Shown in pieces: positions 8,056-18,496 of a DNA stretch of 24,118 nt (within the stretch, counting starts at the first letter, position 1; each line of letters begins with the position of its first letter). The stretch is from assembly GCA_036897625.1 (NCBI GenBank), contig JAYMTA010000801.1, positions 1 through 24,118 on the forward strand. Direction: 5' to 3'. This stretch comes from Pelargonium cotyledonis. Lineage: Eukaryota > Streptophyta > Magnoliopsida > Geraniales > Geraniaceae. A model generated the notes under the pieces. The model was given only the letters and a program-made list of their open reading frames with translations, was not told the origin of the DNA and made no database searches. Both the position numbers and the translations under genes were made by a program.

Positions 8056-10763
8056 CACAACTATGAGATGGCACAAATGTGCTTCGAAAAAGCAGGAGAT
8101 GCATATTGGGAGAAGTGGTCTAAAGCTTCTGGCCTTGGAGCAAAGGCAAATCATATGGCTGGTTCAAATCCGGTTATGGCTCGTATATTTCTTAAGATGG
8201 CTGCAGAAATGTTAGATTCTATTGGCAAAACTGAGTTGGCTACTGAATGTTTCTTCGAGTTAAAGGAGTATGAAACTGCAGGTTATTGTCTCATCCTTAA
8301 TTATTATTTATATTTCCTTGTACCTCATCGACGCGTCGTTGAATGCAAAATTTAAATTGACTTTCTTTTTTGTTTTATTTTTTTGATTTACAATCCACAT
8401 TTTAGGTAAAATCTACCTCGAAAAGTTTGGAGAATCGAGGCTCAAAGAAGCCGGAGAATGTTTTGTTCTTGCAAAATGCTACGAGTCTGCAGCTCATGCA
8501 TACGCTAAAGGACACTTATTCTCGAAGTGCTTGTCTGCCTGTTTTGACGGGAAGCTATTTGACATGGGCATGAAGTTCATCGATTGCTGGAAACAACATT
8601 CAAGAAGAGATGAAATTGAAAATAGCGCACAACATTTCTTGGAGAGCTCCGCGCTTTACCATCATAAGATAGGAGATTATGAAATGATGATGAAATTTGT
8701 GATGGATTTTCGTTCCAAGACATCAATTCGCTCTGTCATGATGAACTTGGGTCACTTGGACAAACTTTTGTTGTTGGAGCAAGAGTGGGGATGTTTTGCA
8801 GAAGCTGCATACGTAGCGAAGCTGAAAGGAGATGTGCTTCTTGAGGTTGATCTGCTGGAGATGGCCGGGAAATTCCAAGACGCGTCCATGCTCATTCTTA
8901 ACTATGTGTTATGCAACTCTCTGTGGGAGCACGGAAGTGAAGGCTGGCCCTAGAAGCATTTTCTTGGGAAGGATGATCTTTTAACGAAGTGCAAATGTCT
9001 TGCCAATAGGGGCTCGAGCAACTTCTCTCAGCTTGTGAATACAGAGGCAAGAATTTTATCAGACAAATGGACTAGCTTGTTCGAGATGGAAAAATGTTTG
9101 AGAAACTCTCGGAGACACCAAAGTGTCAAAGGTAAGATATTATGTGCTCGCAAAATTCTGGATGCGCATTTTGAATGCAATACCTCGCACTACAAATGGG
9201 AAGGTCATGTAGTCATCAATAAGGAAAAGAACATGTCCAAAAAACTGTCCAAGAATCAGGTAAGCGTTGAAACACTGAACCACTTTTGGGATTTGTGGAA
9301 ATGGGAAATACAAAAAGTATTAAAGAATCTTACAGCTCTTGACGACAAACTAGATGTTTATGCAGAATTCTGTCTTAATTACTTTGGTTTAAGGAAAGAG
9401 CGCATGAATGAGAAACAAAGGTTTATATTGATGAACCCTGATGCACATTGGTCTGAAGTAATTGGTAAATGGTTTTTCAAGAGAAAAGGGAATTTGGTTA
9501 CAATTGATGAGAATGGCTTTGTTCGCGCTGCTTGCACCTATTGGTCTTCGGAGATAATCTCAGTTGGAATGAAAGTGATTAAAAAAATAGAAGCTCTTTA
9601 CACATTTTCGTGCACGAGTTCTTATTCTAACTTTCTCCAAAGCAAGACTCTTGCTGATATTTTGGGGGCTACAAAATATCTCACTAGCTCCAATTTTCTC
9701 AACCATAGCTCGTGTGATGGTATTAATATTGAAGATTTAATCAAAAGGTTCTTGGATAAATTGTTTTCAATACAATGGGACAAATCTATGGTAAGAAGTG
9801 CGATTTTGTTCAGGGAGACCAAGCTTTGCAAGGATGCTCTTGAGAAAGTTATTTGGGCAAATATTGAGCCAAGTACTGATCAACCAACATATGGGAACAT
9901 TGGAAGAGTGGTGATTGTATTGCTTGGATCTCCCCGGTTGACTGGTAATTTGTATCCAAAGATTGCAGAAAGTTTTAAGAGGTTTCCGCGGTGGCATGCT
10001 TGGATTCAGACTTTTAGAGCAAGCAAGGGATGGAAAGAGCACACACTTCTGCACCGAGCAGTACTGCAACAGATATTTCAATAGAATTGGCTCTCAAGTT
10101 CCAAGAAGCACTTCAAGGTTCTGACCATGCCAGGACTAAACTCATGTCACCAACTTGTTTCTTGTATCTAGTTGAGCGGCTCCTCGTGATGATATGTTAC
10201 CTCAACGGTTACATTTTCACTACTAGAACTCCTTTCGTGGAATGGCTTATAAGCCAGAAATGGAATCCAAGGCGAACTTTCAGTCCCGTTGAAGATGAGG
10301 CGCCGCAATCTTTCCAAGATGCTATGGATTTTCTGGCAGTTGCAGCTCAGCAAGTCCTTTACCACGAGCACGATACCAAACAATGGATCGAAGAATCCTC
10401 AACCAATTTACAGGATGTGCATCAGCAGGTAGTTTTGAGAATGATTGTGATGATGTGTCTGCTTGCGTAAACACCGGAAATTTGAAACATTGGGATGTAC
10501 TGTCTCATTTGCTGAATCAAGAAAACATCACAACTCAACTACCACCGGAATTTTGTGAAACTCTTCAGAGATGGAAGCCTGATGGTTCAGATATGAATGT
10601 TAGCATTCTTGCAGAAGCCTGCCGAAGGATTGGAAATCCTCTTGTGCTGGTAAATGCAGGAGAAGATTGGTCAAGATTTAGATGCCAAGATGTCATATTT
10701 ATAGACCTTGATGAGAAGAAGGGAAGCAAAAAGAACATGTTAATTAGAGAATTGTTTTCTTAG
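8056..10763 (+). pseudogene. Copy 1 exons 8-9: TPR-like superhelical C-terminal region
   Basis: Exon 8 (8056-8281) codes helical pairs such as MAQMCFEKAGDAYWEK and ELATECFFELKEYETAG; exon 9 starts at 8406 with KIYLEKFGESRLKEAGECF. These alternating Ala/Leu/Tyr helices look like TPR-type repeats. The frame is open from 8406 to a single TAG at 8951-8953 and carries on in the same frame afterwards to 10084. Around 10035 one base is lost, and the LYLVERLLVMICYLNGYIFT block continues in another frame. A further one-base loss near 10467 shifts it again, and the last part (HWDVLSHLLNQENITTQLP) ends at TAG 10761-10763. In copy 2 this last region is a single open frame from its SAPQSSS block to the end. 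Confidence 0.78.
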
Positions 10764-10980
10764 AATATTGGATACTGAAATTTACTTCTATATGATGAAC
10801 AAATTATGTTTTCTCTGAATAACTTTCTGTATCAGAATATTTATAGACCTTGATGAGAAGGGAAGCAAAAAGAGCATGTTAATTAGAAAATTGAGTTCTT
10901 AGAATGGATATTGAAGTTTACTACTATTTGATGAACAAATGTTTTCTCTGATTTTTTTTTTTTTTTTAGTGTCAGAATAT
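10693..10980 (+). repeat. Tandem duplication of the last coding bases of copy 1
   Basis: The unit 10693-10836, which includes the end of the reading frame (ATAGACCTTGATGAGAAG to the stop) and some 3' UTR, is repeated at about 10837-10980 with a few changes and a T run near 10960. Unit length is about 140 bases. The second unit carries its own stop (GTTCTTAG at about 10894-10901). Confidence 0.8.
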
Positions 10981-11397
10981 GTTGTGAATAAGATTGAAAT
11001 TAGTAAATTTGTCACACCAGATGTGGATAGTGTTGCATGAAACCCAATGCACAAAGTTAATGGATTGTTTATAATTTAGTGGATCACACCATTTATAAGC
11101 AAAGGCTTAAGCATTCTTCCATGTACACTCATATTCATGCTCACAATTCTGTACAAACTCAGCCCAAATCATTGATCTGTTGATTACTATTAGACCCATA
11201 ATTGGAGAACAGAACCTTCTTATTAACTTTTGCTGAAATTGGTATGTGTGTATCAGAAAGTTAAAACTGTTTCTAGTATAGTTCACAAAATATTGAGCAG
11301 AATTTGGATTAGGCTTAGACATTGATCAATCACATTAGGAGACAAAAAATACATACTCATTAAAGCTAAATATTACAAAAAATTCACCCTCAGAAGA
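10981..11397. other. Spacer between the two convergent helicase copies
   Basis: No gene is seen. It is AT-rich and has no obvious inverted or direct repeat. It is the loop side of the large inverted duplication and would hold the 3' UTR ends of both units. Confidence 0.55.
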
Positions 11398-11519
11398 GTA
11401 TTCTTTGCTTGTATTCTTCTTAAAGTTATGCTAACCAATTACCCAAACAGGAATCAGACATTGTCGATTCTACGAAAACAATTTTGTCAACGTGTATTCT
11501 TTGCTTGGATTCTTCTCAA
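11398..11519 (-). repeat. Repeated 3'-end block of copy 2
   Basis: On the minus strand the last coding block GAAGAATCCAAGCAAAGAAT (11519-11493) recurs past the stop codon as GAAGAATACAAGCAAAGAAT (11424-11398). This is the same part of the gene that is duplicated at the end of copy 1. Confidence 0.6.
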
Positions 11520-13819
11520 GGTCTGTAAATATAGCATCTATGTGTGAAAATCTTGACCAATTTCTACTTTCACTCACCATCACAAGAGGATTTTCAATCT
11601 TCCAACAAGCTTCTGCAAGAATCTTCATATTCCTTTCTACAGAATCACGCTTCAATCTCCGAAGAGCTTCATAAAAGTACCTTGGTAACTGTTTTGTGAT
11701 ATCTTCCCTCGTCAGCAAATAAAACAGCAAATCCCAAAGTGTCTCGCTCCTCGGGTTTACGCACAGCAGACACATCAACACAATTAGTCTCAAAACTAGC
11801 TGCTGATACACAGTCTCTACATTGGTTGAAGATTCTTCAACCCACTGTTTTGTGTCCTTCTCGTGCAAAAGAACCTGCTGAACAACAAGAACCAGAAAAT
11901 CAATAGCACCTTGTAAAGAATATTGTGCATTATCAGCTTCATGACTGGAGCTTCGCCTAGGCTTCCATTTTTGGCACATAAGCCATTCCACAAAAAGAGT
12001 TCTTGTAGTGAAAAAGTGACCGTTCAGGTAAGATATCATCATTAGGAGCCGTTCAACAAGATACAAGAAGCAAGCCGGCGCCATGAATTTAGCCCTCCAG
12101 TTACCATGATAAGACTCTTCAAGCGCCCGATGGAACTTGTAAACCAGAGACACTTCAATAGGAAGATCTGTTGAACTGCTCTGTGGTGCAGACAATATTT
12201 AAGGATCTATCCATTCATTGTTTGCTCGAAAAGTCTGAATCCAAGCTTTCCAAGGCGGAAAGAATGTAAAACTTGCTTCAATCTTTTTACACACCTTATC
12301 AGCCAGTTTATTACACCCAAGCAATATAGTCACTACTGTTCCAATTTCCCCACATGTTAGCTGATAACTTGACGACATTTCTATGAATAGCTTCTTCAAG
12401 TAAATTCATAAAAACCTGGTTCTTCCTGAACAAAATCGCATTTTTTGTCAGGGACTTTACACAGTCCATCACAAATAAACTAACAAACCCATTGATAATG
12501 TCAACATTGAGTTTCTGCTGCATAGAGATATGCTCGCAACTCGGGTTCAGAAACTTGGAACTGATAAGAAATTTTGTAACCCCAAAAGTATAAGCAAGAA
12601 TATTGATTTTGGAATGGTTGGGCAAAGAACTCCTGGATGAAAACACATTAAGGGCTTTCAGATTTTCAACCACTTTAATTCCAACAGAAAGTAACTCAGA
12701 CGACCAATAGCTCTGAGCAGCACGAACAAAGCATTTCTCATATATGGTGACCAAATTCCATTCTCTCTTGAAGAAACGTTTACTAATTACTCTTGTCCAA
12801 TGCGAATCAGGGTTCATCAATATGAACCTTTGATTCATATTGATGAGCTCTTTCCGCACACCGAAGTAACTAAGACAAAATTCTATGTAAACATCTTGTT
12901 CTTTGGGATCCTTAAGAGACTCTAACACATTTTCGATCTCTTCTTTCCACAAACCCCAAAAGTAGAATAGTGTTTCAACTGTTTCCTGATTTTTGGACAG
13001 TCTTTCGAATGCAAGATCTGTCAGATTGAGTGCTGAATTGTCTTCCCAATTGTACTGTGAGGGACTCAAATCAAAGTGAGTGTCCAGAATTCTGCGAGCA
13101 CACAATATCTCACCCATGGCACTTCTATGTCTCTGGGATTTGATCAAATACTGTTTCGTCTCAAACAAGCTATAACTTTCATCGGATAACACTTTTGCCT
13201 CCGCATCCACAAGTTGATAGAATTTGTCCGAGACATTCTTGGCAAATTCTTTGGACTTTGTTCGCAGATCATTCTTCATAGGAAATTTCCTCATGGGCCA
13301 GCCGTCACTTCCATGTTCCCACAGAGATTTGCATAAGATATAATTAAGAATGAGTACAGATGCATCTTCAAATTTCCCTGCCATTTCCAGTTGATCAACC
13401 TCGAGCAACACCTCTCCTTTCAGCTTTGCTACATTTGCTGCATTCTCAAAATCTCCCCACTCCTGCTCCAATGACAAAAGTTGATCCAAATGGCCTAAAC
13501 CATTCAAGAAAGTGCGCACTGAGTTCTTAGAATGGAAAGCTTCAACAAATTTCATCATGGTTTTGTAATCTTCGCAAGCATTATAGAAACGTGCAGCACT
13601 CTCCAGAAAATCTTGTACAGTTTTTTCAATTTCTTCCAGTTCTGGATGTACTGTGTGCCCTTATTATACACTTCCCTTTATCACATGCTGCCAGGCACTT
13701 TGAGAATAAATTTCCCTCAGCATGTACATGAGCTGCAGACTCGTAACATTCTGCAAGAAGAAAGCATTCTCCAGCTTCTTCCAGCCTCGATTCTCCAAAC
13801 TTCTTAAGATACATTTCAC

Positions 13820-14785
13820 CTGAAATATGGATTATAAATTATTATTTTTCAAATTCAAATTTACAAATATTGGCAGATGCCATGGCCTATGCTAGGCTAT
13901 ATACGAGTCAGTGAAATATAGCTCACGAATGGTGATTTAGCTCAACAGTTAGTTGTTCTTTATTATACGGCCCATGGCATGAGTTTGAAAATTGATCAAG
14001 GCTGTTTTAATTTTAACAGTTTTTATAGTGAACCAGAAGTTAAAAACCGGTGACTTTTAAAATTAGCCTTACATTCCAAAAGCTCATAAATTTTGTTTTT
14101 CCAAAGGGGGCCATAATTATTTTTAAGTTTTTTTTTTCACACATTAATTATACACTATCTCCAAAAAAATAATAATCTACACTATAATAAAAGATCTAAT
14201 TTGGCCTTTGAATTTGCGTATTCTAACCCATTTTAACTTCTTTTTTTTAACTCATAATAGTTTTTAAATTTTCGTATTTTGACCTATTTTGATCATTATT
14301 TTAATAAAAATCTAAAATGTTTACTAAACTTTCAAATATTGACTCAAAATGATCATTAACCTCTAATCTTATACCAAAAGTCCATGAAATAAATTAGGTC
14401 AATACTTAAAAAAATTAGAGACTATTATGGATTATAAAAAAACGAGAACAAAATGGGTGTTTTACCTATGTTATTTGCAGACGCAATATGCATTAAAATA
14501 GTCCAAATTTACTATTTTTCATATAACAATTCAGACAATTAAATTTAGTACCAAATAATCTGAAAAATTGGCTTCTCCCTCACGCAAATTAACTTGTAAG
14601 ATAAAAGAGAAGATCATAGGTATTTAATAACTTATGTAAACTAATAGCTGTCTACAAAATAACAATTAAGTGCTGATATAGCAGTTCGAGTTGTTATTTG
14701 TTCATATAGATTTAGTAGGAAAAGGAAACGTAAACGATGTACGAGAGAAAAATAGTATAAATTATACAGAAAAAAATCAACGAAC
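13820..14785 (-). other. Expanded intron 8 of copy 2 with inserted repeat material
   Basis: The intron has normal borders but is nearly eight times the length of its partner in copy 1 (8282-8405). The extra sequence is very AT-rich and non-coding. It contains a SINE-like piece at about 13930-13995 and a run of related words such as ATTTTGACCTATTTTGATCA near 14275. No protein-coding transposon part is seen. Confidence 0.6.
13930..13995 (+). repeat. Possible tRNA-derived SINE fragment in intron 8
   Basis: A box-A-like word TTTAGCTCAACAGTTA (13937-13952) is followed 30-odd bases later by a weak box-B-like GAGTTTGAAAATT (13981-13993). This is the layout of a worn tRNA-derived SINE head. Ends and target duplications are not visible. 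Confidence 0.3.
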
Positions 14786-15176
14786 CTGCAGTTTTGTATT
14801 CTTTCAAGTCAATGAAACATTGGACTGCCAACTCATTTTTGCCCATAGAATCAAACAATTGTGCAGCCATTTCTAGATGTTTATGAGCCAAGTTAGGATT
14901 CGAATCGCTTAAATGGTTGGCGGTTGCTCGAAGAGCATAAGCCTCAGCCAATTTCTCCCAATATGTATCTCCTGCTCTTTCAAAGCACATTTGAGCCATG
15001 TCATAGTTACGCTGATGAAAAAGCTGGAAGGCAACAAAAGACAAAAAGTAAGGACCATGCACATTAACATTAACAATTTTAAAGTGAGCGATAGAAGTAT
15101 TAGCAGACGGTGCAAACAAATGTCTACGATAAAATGACTGTCAATTTGTGGACTATGATGAAGACTATCGACTGAC

Positions 15177-17561
15177 CTTAATTCCTCGTGACGTCCACTC
15201 CTCTTTGCTGCTTAGAACTTGTACTTCTTGCATAAATGAATCATCTAGAGGCCTAACTTTGACTAGGCACAATTTTGTCCAATAGTCAAGCATTGGCCTT
15301 GTAACGTCTTCTGCTACAGTCTCAAAAATCCACAACCTTTGCCTTGTCCGGGTTATGGCCACTTATAATTGCTTGAGCTCAGAGCACAAAAGAATGTGTT
15401 TTCCATCGTCGAATCTTGGGAATGCCGTAGTAGTTGAGTCAAGCAAATTCTGCTTGTCCATGTAGTCGTATACAATTCTCCATTGGTTTTGCAAAAGTGA
15501 TGAATTGAAGAAGTTGTATAGCAAGACATCCTGCCAATGATACAAATAATTAGTCAAATGTATTATATTTACACTGTAGATACTCGAGCAAAGTCTGGGC
15601 GGAAATCAAAACATTCAAAATCTTAAAAAGATGTACATTCATATAATGGTATTCTAATTACTCGATATATATATCTACCTGAAACTCGAGGCCCTTGCAC
15701 TCAAATATGGTCAGAACAAGAGCTTGCTTCCCAACATAGTCCAAAATTTTGGCTTTTACACTTTCATCTCTTACCAAAACCAATCATATTTCTTCGTGAA
15801 GTTGACCTATTTTGGAAGTTGGAACATAGATTCTAGCATGTTACCATTTCCATTGGGTTTGAGCAAAACAGGAGTTTCGCCATCTACGCGACTTGTCTCA
15901 GGTTTCAGTACATCAACCGATGAACAAAAGAAATGGTAGAGAAGATCAAGTATGCTCTGGGATAGCTTCAGAACACCACAATGACTACGAAAGTTCTGCC
16001 TTAAATGAAAAATATCTGCAATTTTTCTTCTCTCTTTCCCCGTTTGTAGCAGTACAACTTCTTGAATCTAGTCTAAAATCTTCATAAAAAAGGGCTCGTA
16101 TATCCTGGAAACGGAAATCAATCCCGCTGCAACAGTTTGAGCCGTATCTCCTGAAAATACAAAGCCACCCTCAAAATTTCTGCATACATACTTAAAAAGT
16201 GCTACTTGTCTCATGTTAAGATCCTGGACTTCGTCAATATATACAAAGTCAATCTGGTCACCATCATACATTTCTTCTTGAAATCGTCGATGAAGATCAA
16301 TGATCAGATCAGCCAAATCAAATTCACCCTTCTCCATCTTTCTCTTCTCGTATTCATTAAAAATTTCATATATTCTCTCTGTCCTCCATGCCTAGGAAAG
16401 AAACCTATCCCGTAGACATCTGTATATATTCATCCAAGCTGAGTTTGCAATCAAAAGCTCTTCTTGCACCTACGCCACCTTTTATACGAGATATTATCTC
16501 CGTGAAAACAGTTGAAGAATCAAATTTTTTAACCAGCTGGCTATTAAAATGAGACCAGTAAGATGAATGAAACTGCTGATAATTAACTTCCTTAACTCGG
16601 ATAAAACTTTGGAATGCTACAGATCTTGAACTTCTGTTTGGATCCTGGAATAGCTGCCTAACTTCAGGGAACCTCTCAAAATATGATCTCCCTAAAGTTC
16701 CATCTAGCATCATCACAAATTTATGAAATGTTATAATCAGAGGATATGATTTGGATGGAAGGTTCACAAATGAATCCGGGATATCTCTAAACTGAGATGT
16801 CTCGTCAATGTCACCCATATCAACAGAACTGCTCTCAGCTGTATGATTTCTACCACATGTGAATCTGTACATTTGATGAAGATATGATTAGAAATTAAAA
16901 ATAATTGCACATTGTATTATGTTTAAATAGAAGACCATCAATTAGAGGCAAGTGTGCTTGTAAAATGCAACAATATACTGCAAGTCTGCAACAATGCATC
17001 AAGCATTATTGTATATTGAGTACCAATATAATGAGCAGTCTATTTATCAACTCTTTGCAAGATAATTTCTCAAAACTACCAACTCACCTTTGCAAGCAAG
17101 AAATATTTTTTTGAACAGCGTAACAAAGCTTTGGACTAACTGTTACAAAGAGTTGGCGCAAGAATGCTCCTGTGGGCTCCTCGACACTTTCCTTAGAGGA
17201 GGAATCTTGATCCACTCCATGAAAACCTTCAGAAGCTAAATGATACAATTGTTCTCTCTGAAATAACTTCATAATCAAAACAGTTGTTTTCCCAGTCCCA
17301 GACCGCCCAAGAATGAAGGAACTTCTGCTGAAATTAGTAATCTCAAGTTCCTCATCAGTAAGTTCAAATGCTAATCCTAATTCTTTTCCATCACAACCCG
17401 AGAGCAAATGGCTTGCCATACCAGAGGACAATGAGTAGAATTTCATCAGAAACAAACTCTCATTCACCTTTGAGTTCTCCAAATAGTTTCCTATATTTCT
17501 TTGATCTTTAAAACGGACAATATCTGATGAAATGTTCCAGGTCATGGGAACTTCCAAATCC
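15177..17561 (-). pseudogene. Copy 2 exons 5-7: UvrD-like helicase module
   Basis: Exon 5 (17561-17088) is open, with Walker A GRSGTGKTT at 17308-17282 and TVSPKLCYAV. Exon 6 (16864-15679) is open through PLIITFHKFVMMLDGTLGR and YWSHFNSQLVKKFDSS to TAG at 16405-16407, changes frame at 16365-16385, then has motif II IDEVQDL (about 16238-16218) and motif III FSGDTAQTV before a one-base change near 16122. Motif IV survives as QNFRSH after another frame change, and motif V as CKGLEFQ at the exon end. Exon 7 (15530-15177) is open except that motif VI reads L-stop-V-A-I-T-R: the conserved tyrosine codon is TAA at 15363-15365. Confidence 0.82.
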
Positions 17562-17662
17562 CTAGATTCGAGTTAAAAGAAGATTAGAAAGAATATAATA
17601 ACACAACATGGATCAGTATTTAAATTGGACAAAGTTCGGTAAAGATAAATAAGCTGTCATAC

Positions 17663-18306
17663 CCCTTGAGACACTTAACCTTGCATCGATTCAAAAAATC
17701 ATCATTGTACATTGCAAAAATTCCATCAAGACGAGTAACCAATTTAGACATACTCTCCATAGGCAAAACATCCCAAACCTTCAAGACTTGAATGTAAACC
17801 GCCTGCTTTCTTATATCAACTGAGGATATAACATACAGATCTTTAACCTTGAACTGCCTCAAGATGTGTGGGAAGCGACTGCAAGTTATGTTAACATTCT
17901 TCTTCTTCGGTCGCCACCCACTAGAAAGCCTCAGCAACAGATTTATCACTAGCTTCTTTGTCATATAGTACTTCAAATCGCCAAATGATTTCAAGAAATC
18001 ATCACTGAAGATGACCTGGAAGGAACAAATTAAATACATAAGACCTCAAATAAAACATCACATACACTCTTAATCAAGTAATGAACTCTTATCACACTTG
18101 AAAAGTGTACTATCAGCACTCAGTAAATTATCGAATTCATCTAGCTCTTTCTTGATCTCTACAAGTAAGTTGCCCAAATCCTCATCTTCTTCGGCATTAA
18201 GAAAACAGTTGCGCTCCTTTGCATCTTGAACTAGCGATTCCCACACAGAACCATTGCTAACTAATACTTTACCATTTCCTATGATCCAAAGACTGTGTCT
18301 GTACAT
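17663..18306 (-). pseudogene. Copy 2 exons 3-4: linker between the helicase modules
   Basis: Exon 3 starts at 18298 (HSLWIIGN) and runs through AEEDEDLGNLLVEIKKELDE. Where copy 1 has AKWK and a GT donor, copy 2 reads KCDKSSLLD and stops at 18070-18072; there is no clear donor at the aligned position, and the nearest plausible GT lies after the stop. Exon 4 (18015-17663) is open and longer than in copy 1: VIFSDDFLKSFGDL, LLLRLSSGWRPKKKN, FPHILRQFKVKDLYVIS, IQVLKVWDVLP, FLNRCKVKC. It shows what copy 1 lost near 5199. Confidence 0.75.
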
Positions 18307-18496
18307 ATGGAACCAAAAATTTAGTCAGCATTCACAATCTTTAACAAAAATCAGTTCAGAAATTAATCAGAAGATATAGGTAGCGGTTCCAATCAAAAAA
18401 TTTATGTGTTTTTCCATTCCTAATCTTGATTTTATTTACCATATTAAATTTTTTTAATCCGAACACTAACTTAGTGACTCAAATATATATTCCTAC

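Larger units (their letters stand above)
3790..10763 (+). pseudogene. TRANK1-like SEN1/UvrD double helicase, copy 1, 5'-truncated and broken
   Basis: Nine exons read from homology, splice sites and comparison with the inverted copy: about 3790-4054, 4359-4620, 4717-4933, 5078-5396, 5516-6037, 6185-7370, 7505-7855, 8056-8281 and 8406-10763, all introns GT-AG. Domain order: last part of a SEN1/Upf1-like helicase, linker, complete UvrD-like helicase, TPR-like superhelix. Plant relatives are annotated as TPR and ankyrin repeat-containing protein 1-like or UvrD-like helicase proteins and are much longer at the N terminus; the Walker A half of the first helicase is missing here. Lesions: frame changes near 3800-3885, one extra base near 4392, an indel near 4525, loss of about 34 bases near 5199, loss of about 10 bases near 6455, a frameshift at 6655-6665, TAG at 8951-8953, a frameshift near 10035 and a one-base loss near 10467. 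With this many breaks no long product is expected. Gene predictors may still join the exons into a model. Confidence 0.85.
11470..15011 (-). pseudogene. Copy 2 exons 8-9: TPR-like superhelical C-terminal region
   Basis: Exon 8 (15011-14786) codes MAQMCFERAGDTYWEK and AVQCFIDLKEYKTAG. Exon 9 starts at 13819 (MYLKKFGESRLEEAGECF), loses frame near 13680 and 13635, and is open again from before 13558 for about 400 codons (LGHLDQLLSLEQEW, LEVDQLEMAGKFEDASVLI, RFILMNPDSHW). A frameshift near 12376 and TAA at 12199-12201 interrupt it; after that stop the same frame runs on without break (LYLVERLLMMISYLNGHFFT) to TAG at 11470-11472. It matches copy 1 exon 9 along its full length. The intron before exon 9 is about 970 bases, against 124 in copy 1. 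Confidence 0.78.

Noticed and set aside
9622-10081. Antisense frames over helicase copy 1 exon 9
   Set aside because: Shadows of the homologous exon; no family match, while the plus strand matches copy 2 throughout.
3790-10763. An intact gene with unusual splicing or programmed frameshifting
   Set aside because: Too many independent breaks (at least eight). Indels of about 34 and 10 bases against copy 2 and an in-frame stop inside exon 9 cannot be removed by normal introns.
13532-13807. Plus-strand frame of 91 codons over helicase copy 2 exon 9
   Set aside because: It overlaps antisense the K-K-F-G-E-S-R-L block shared with copy 1, so it is not a gene of its own.
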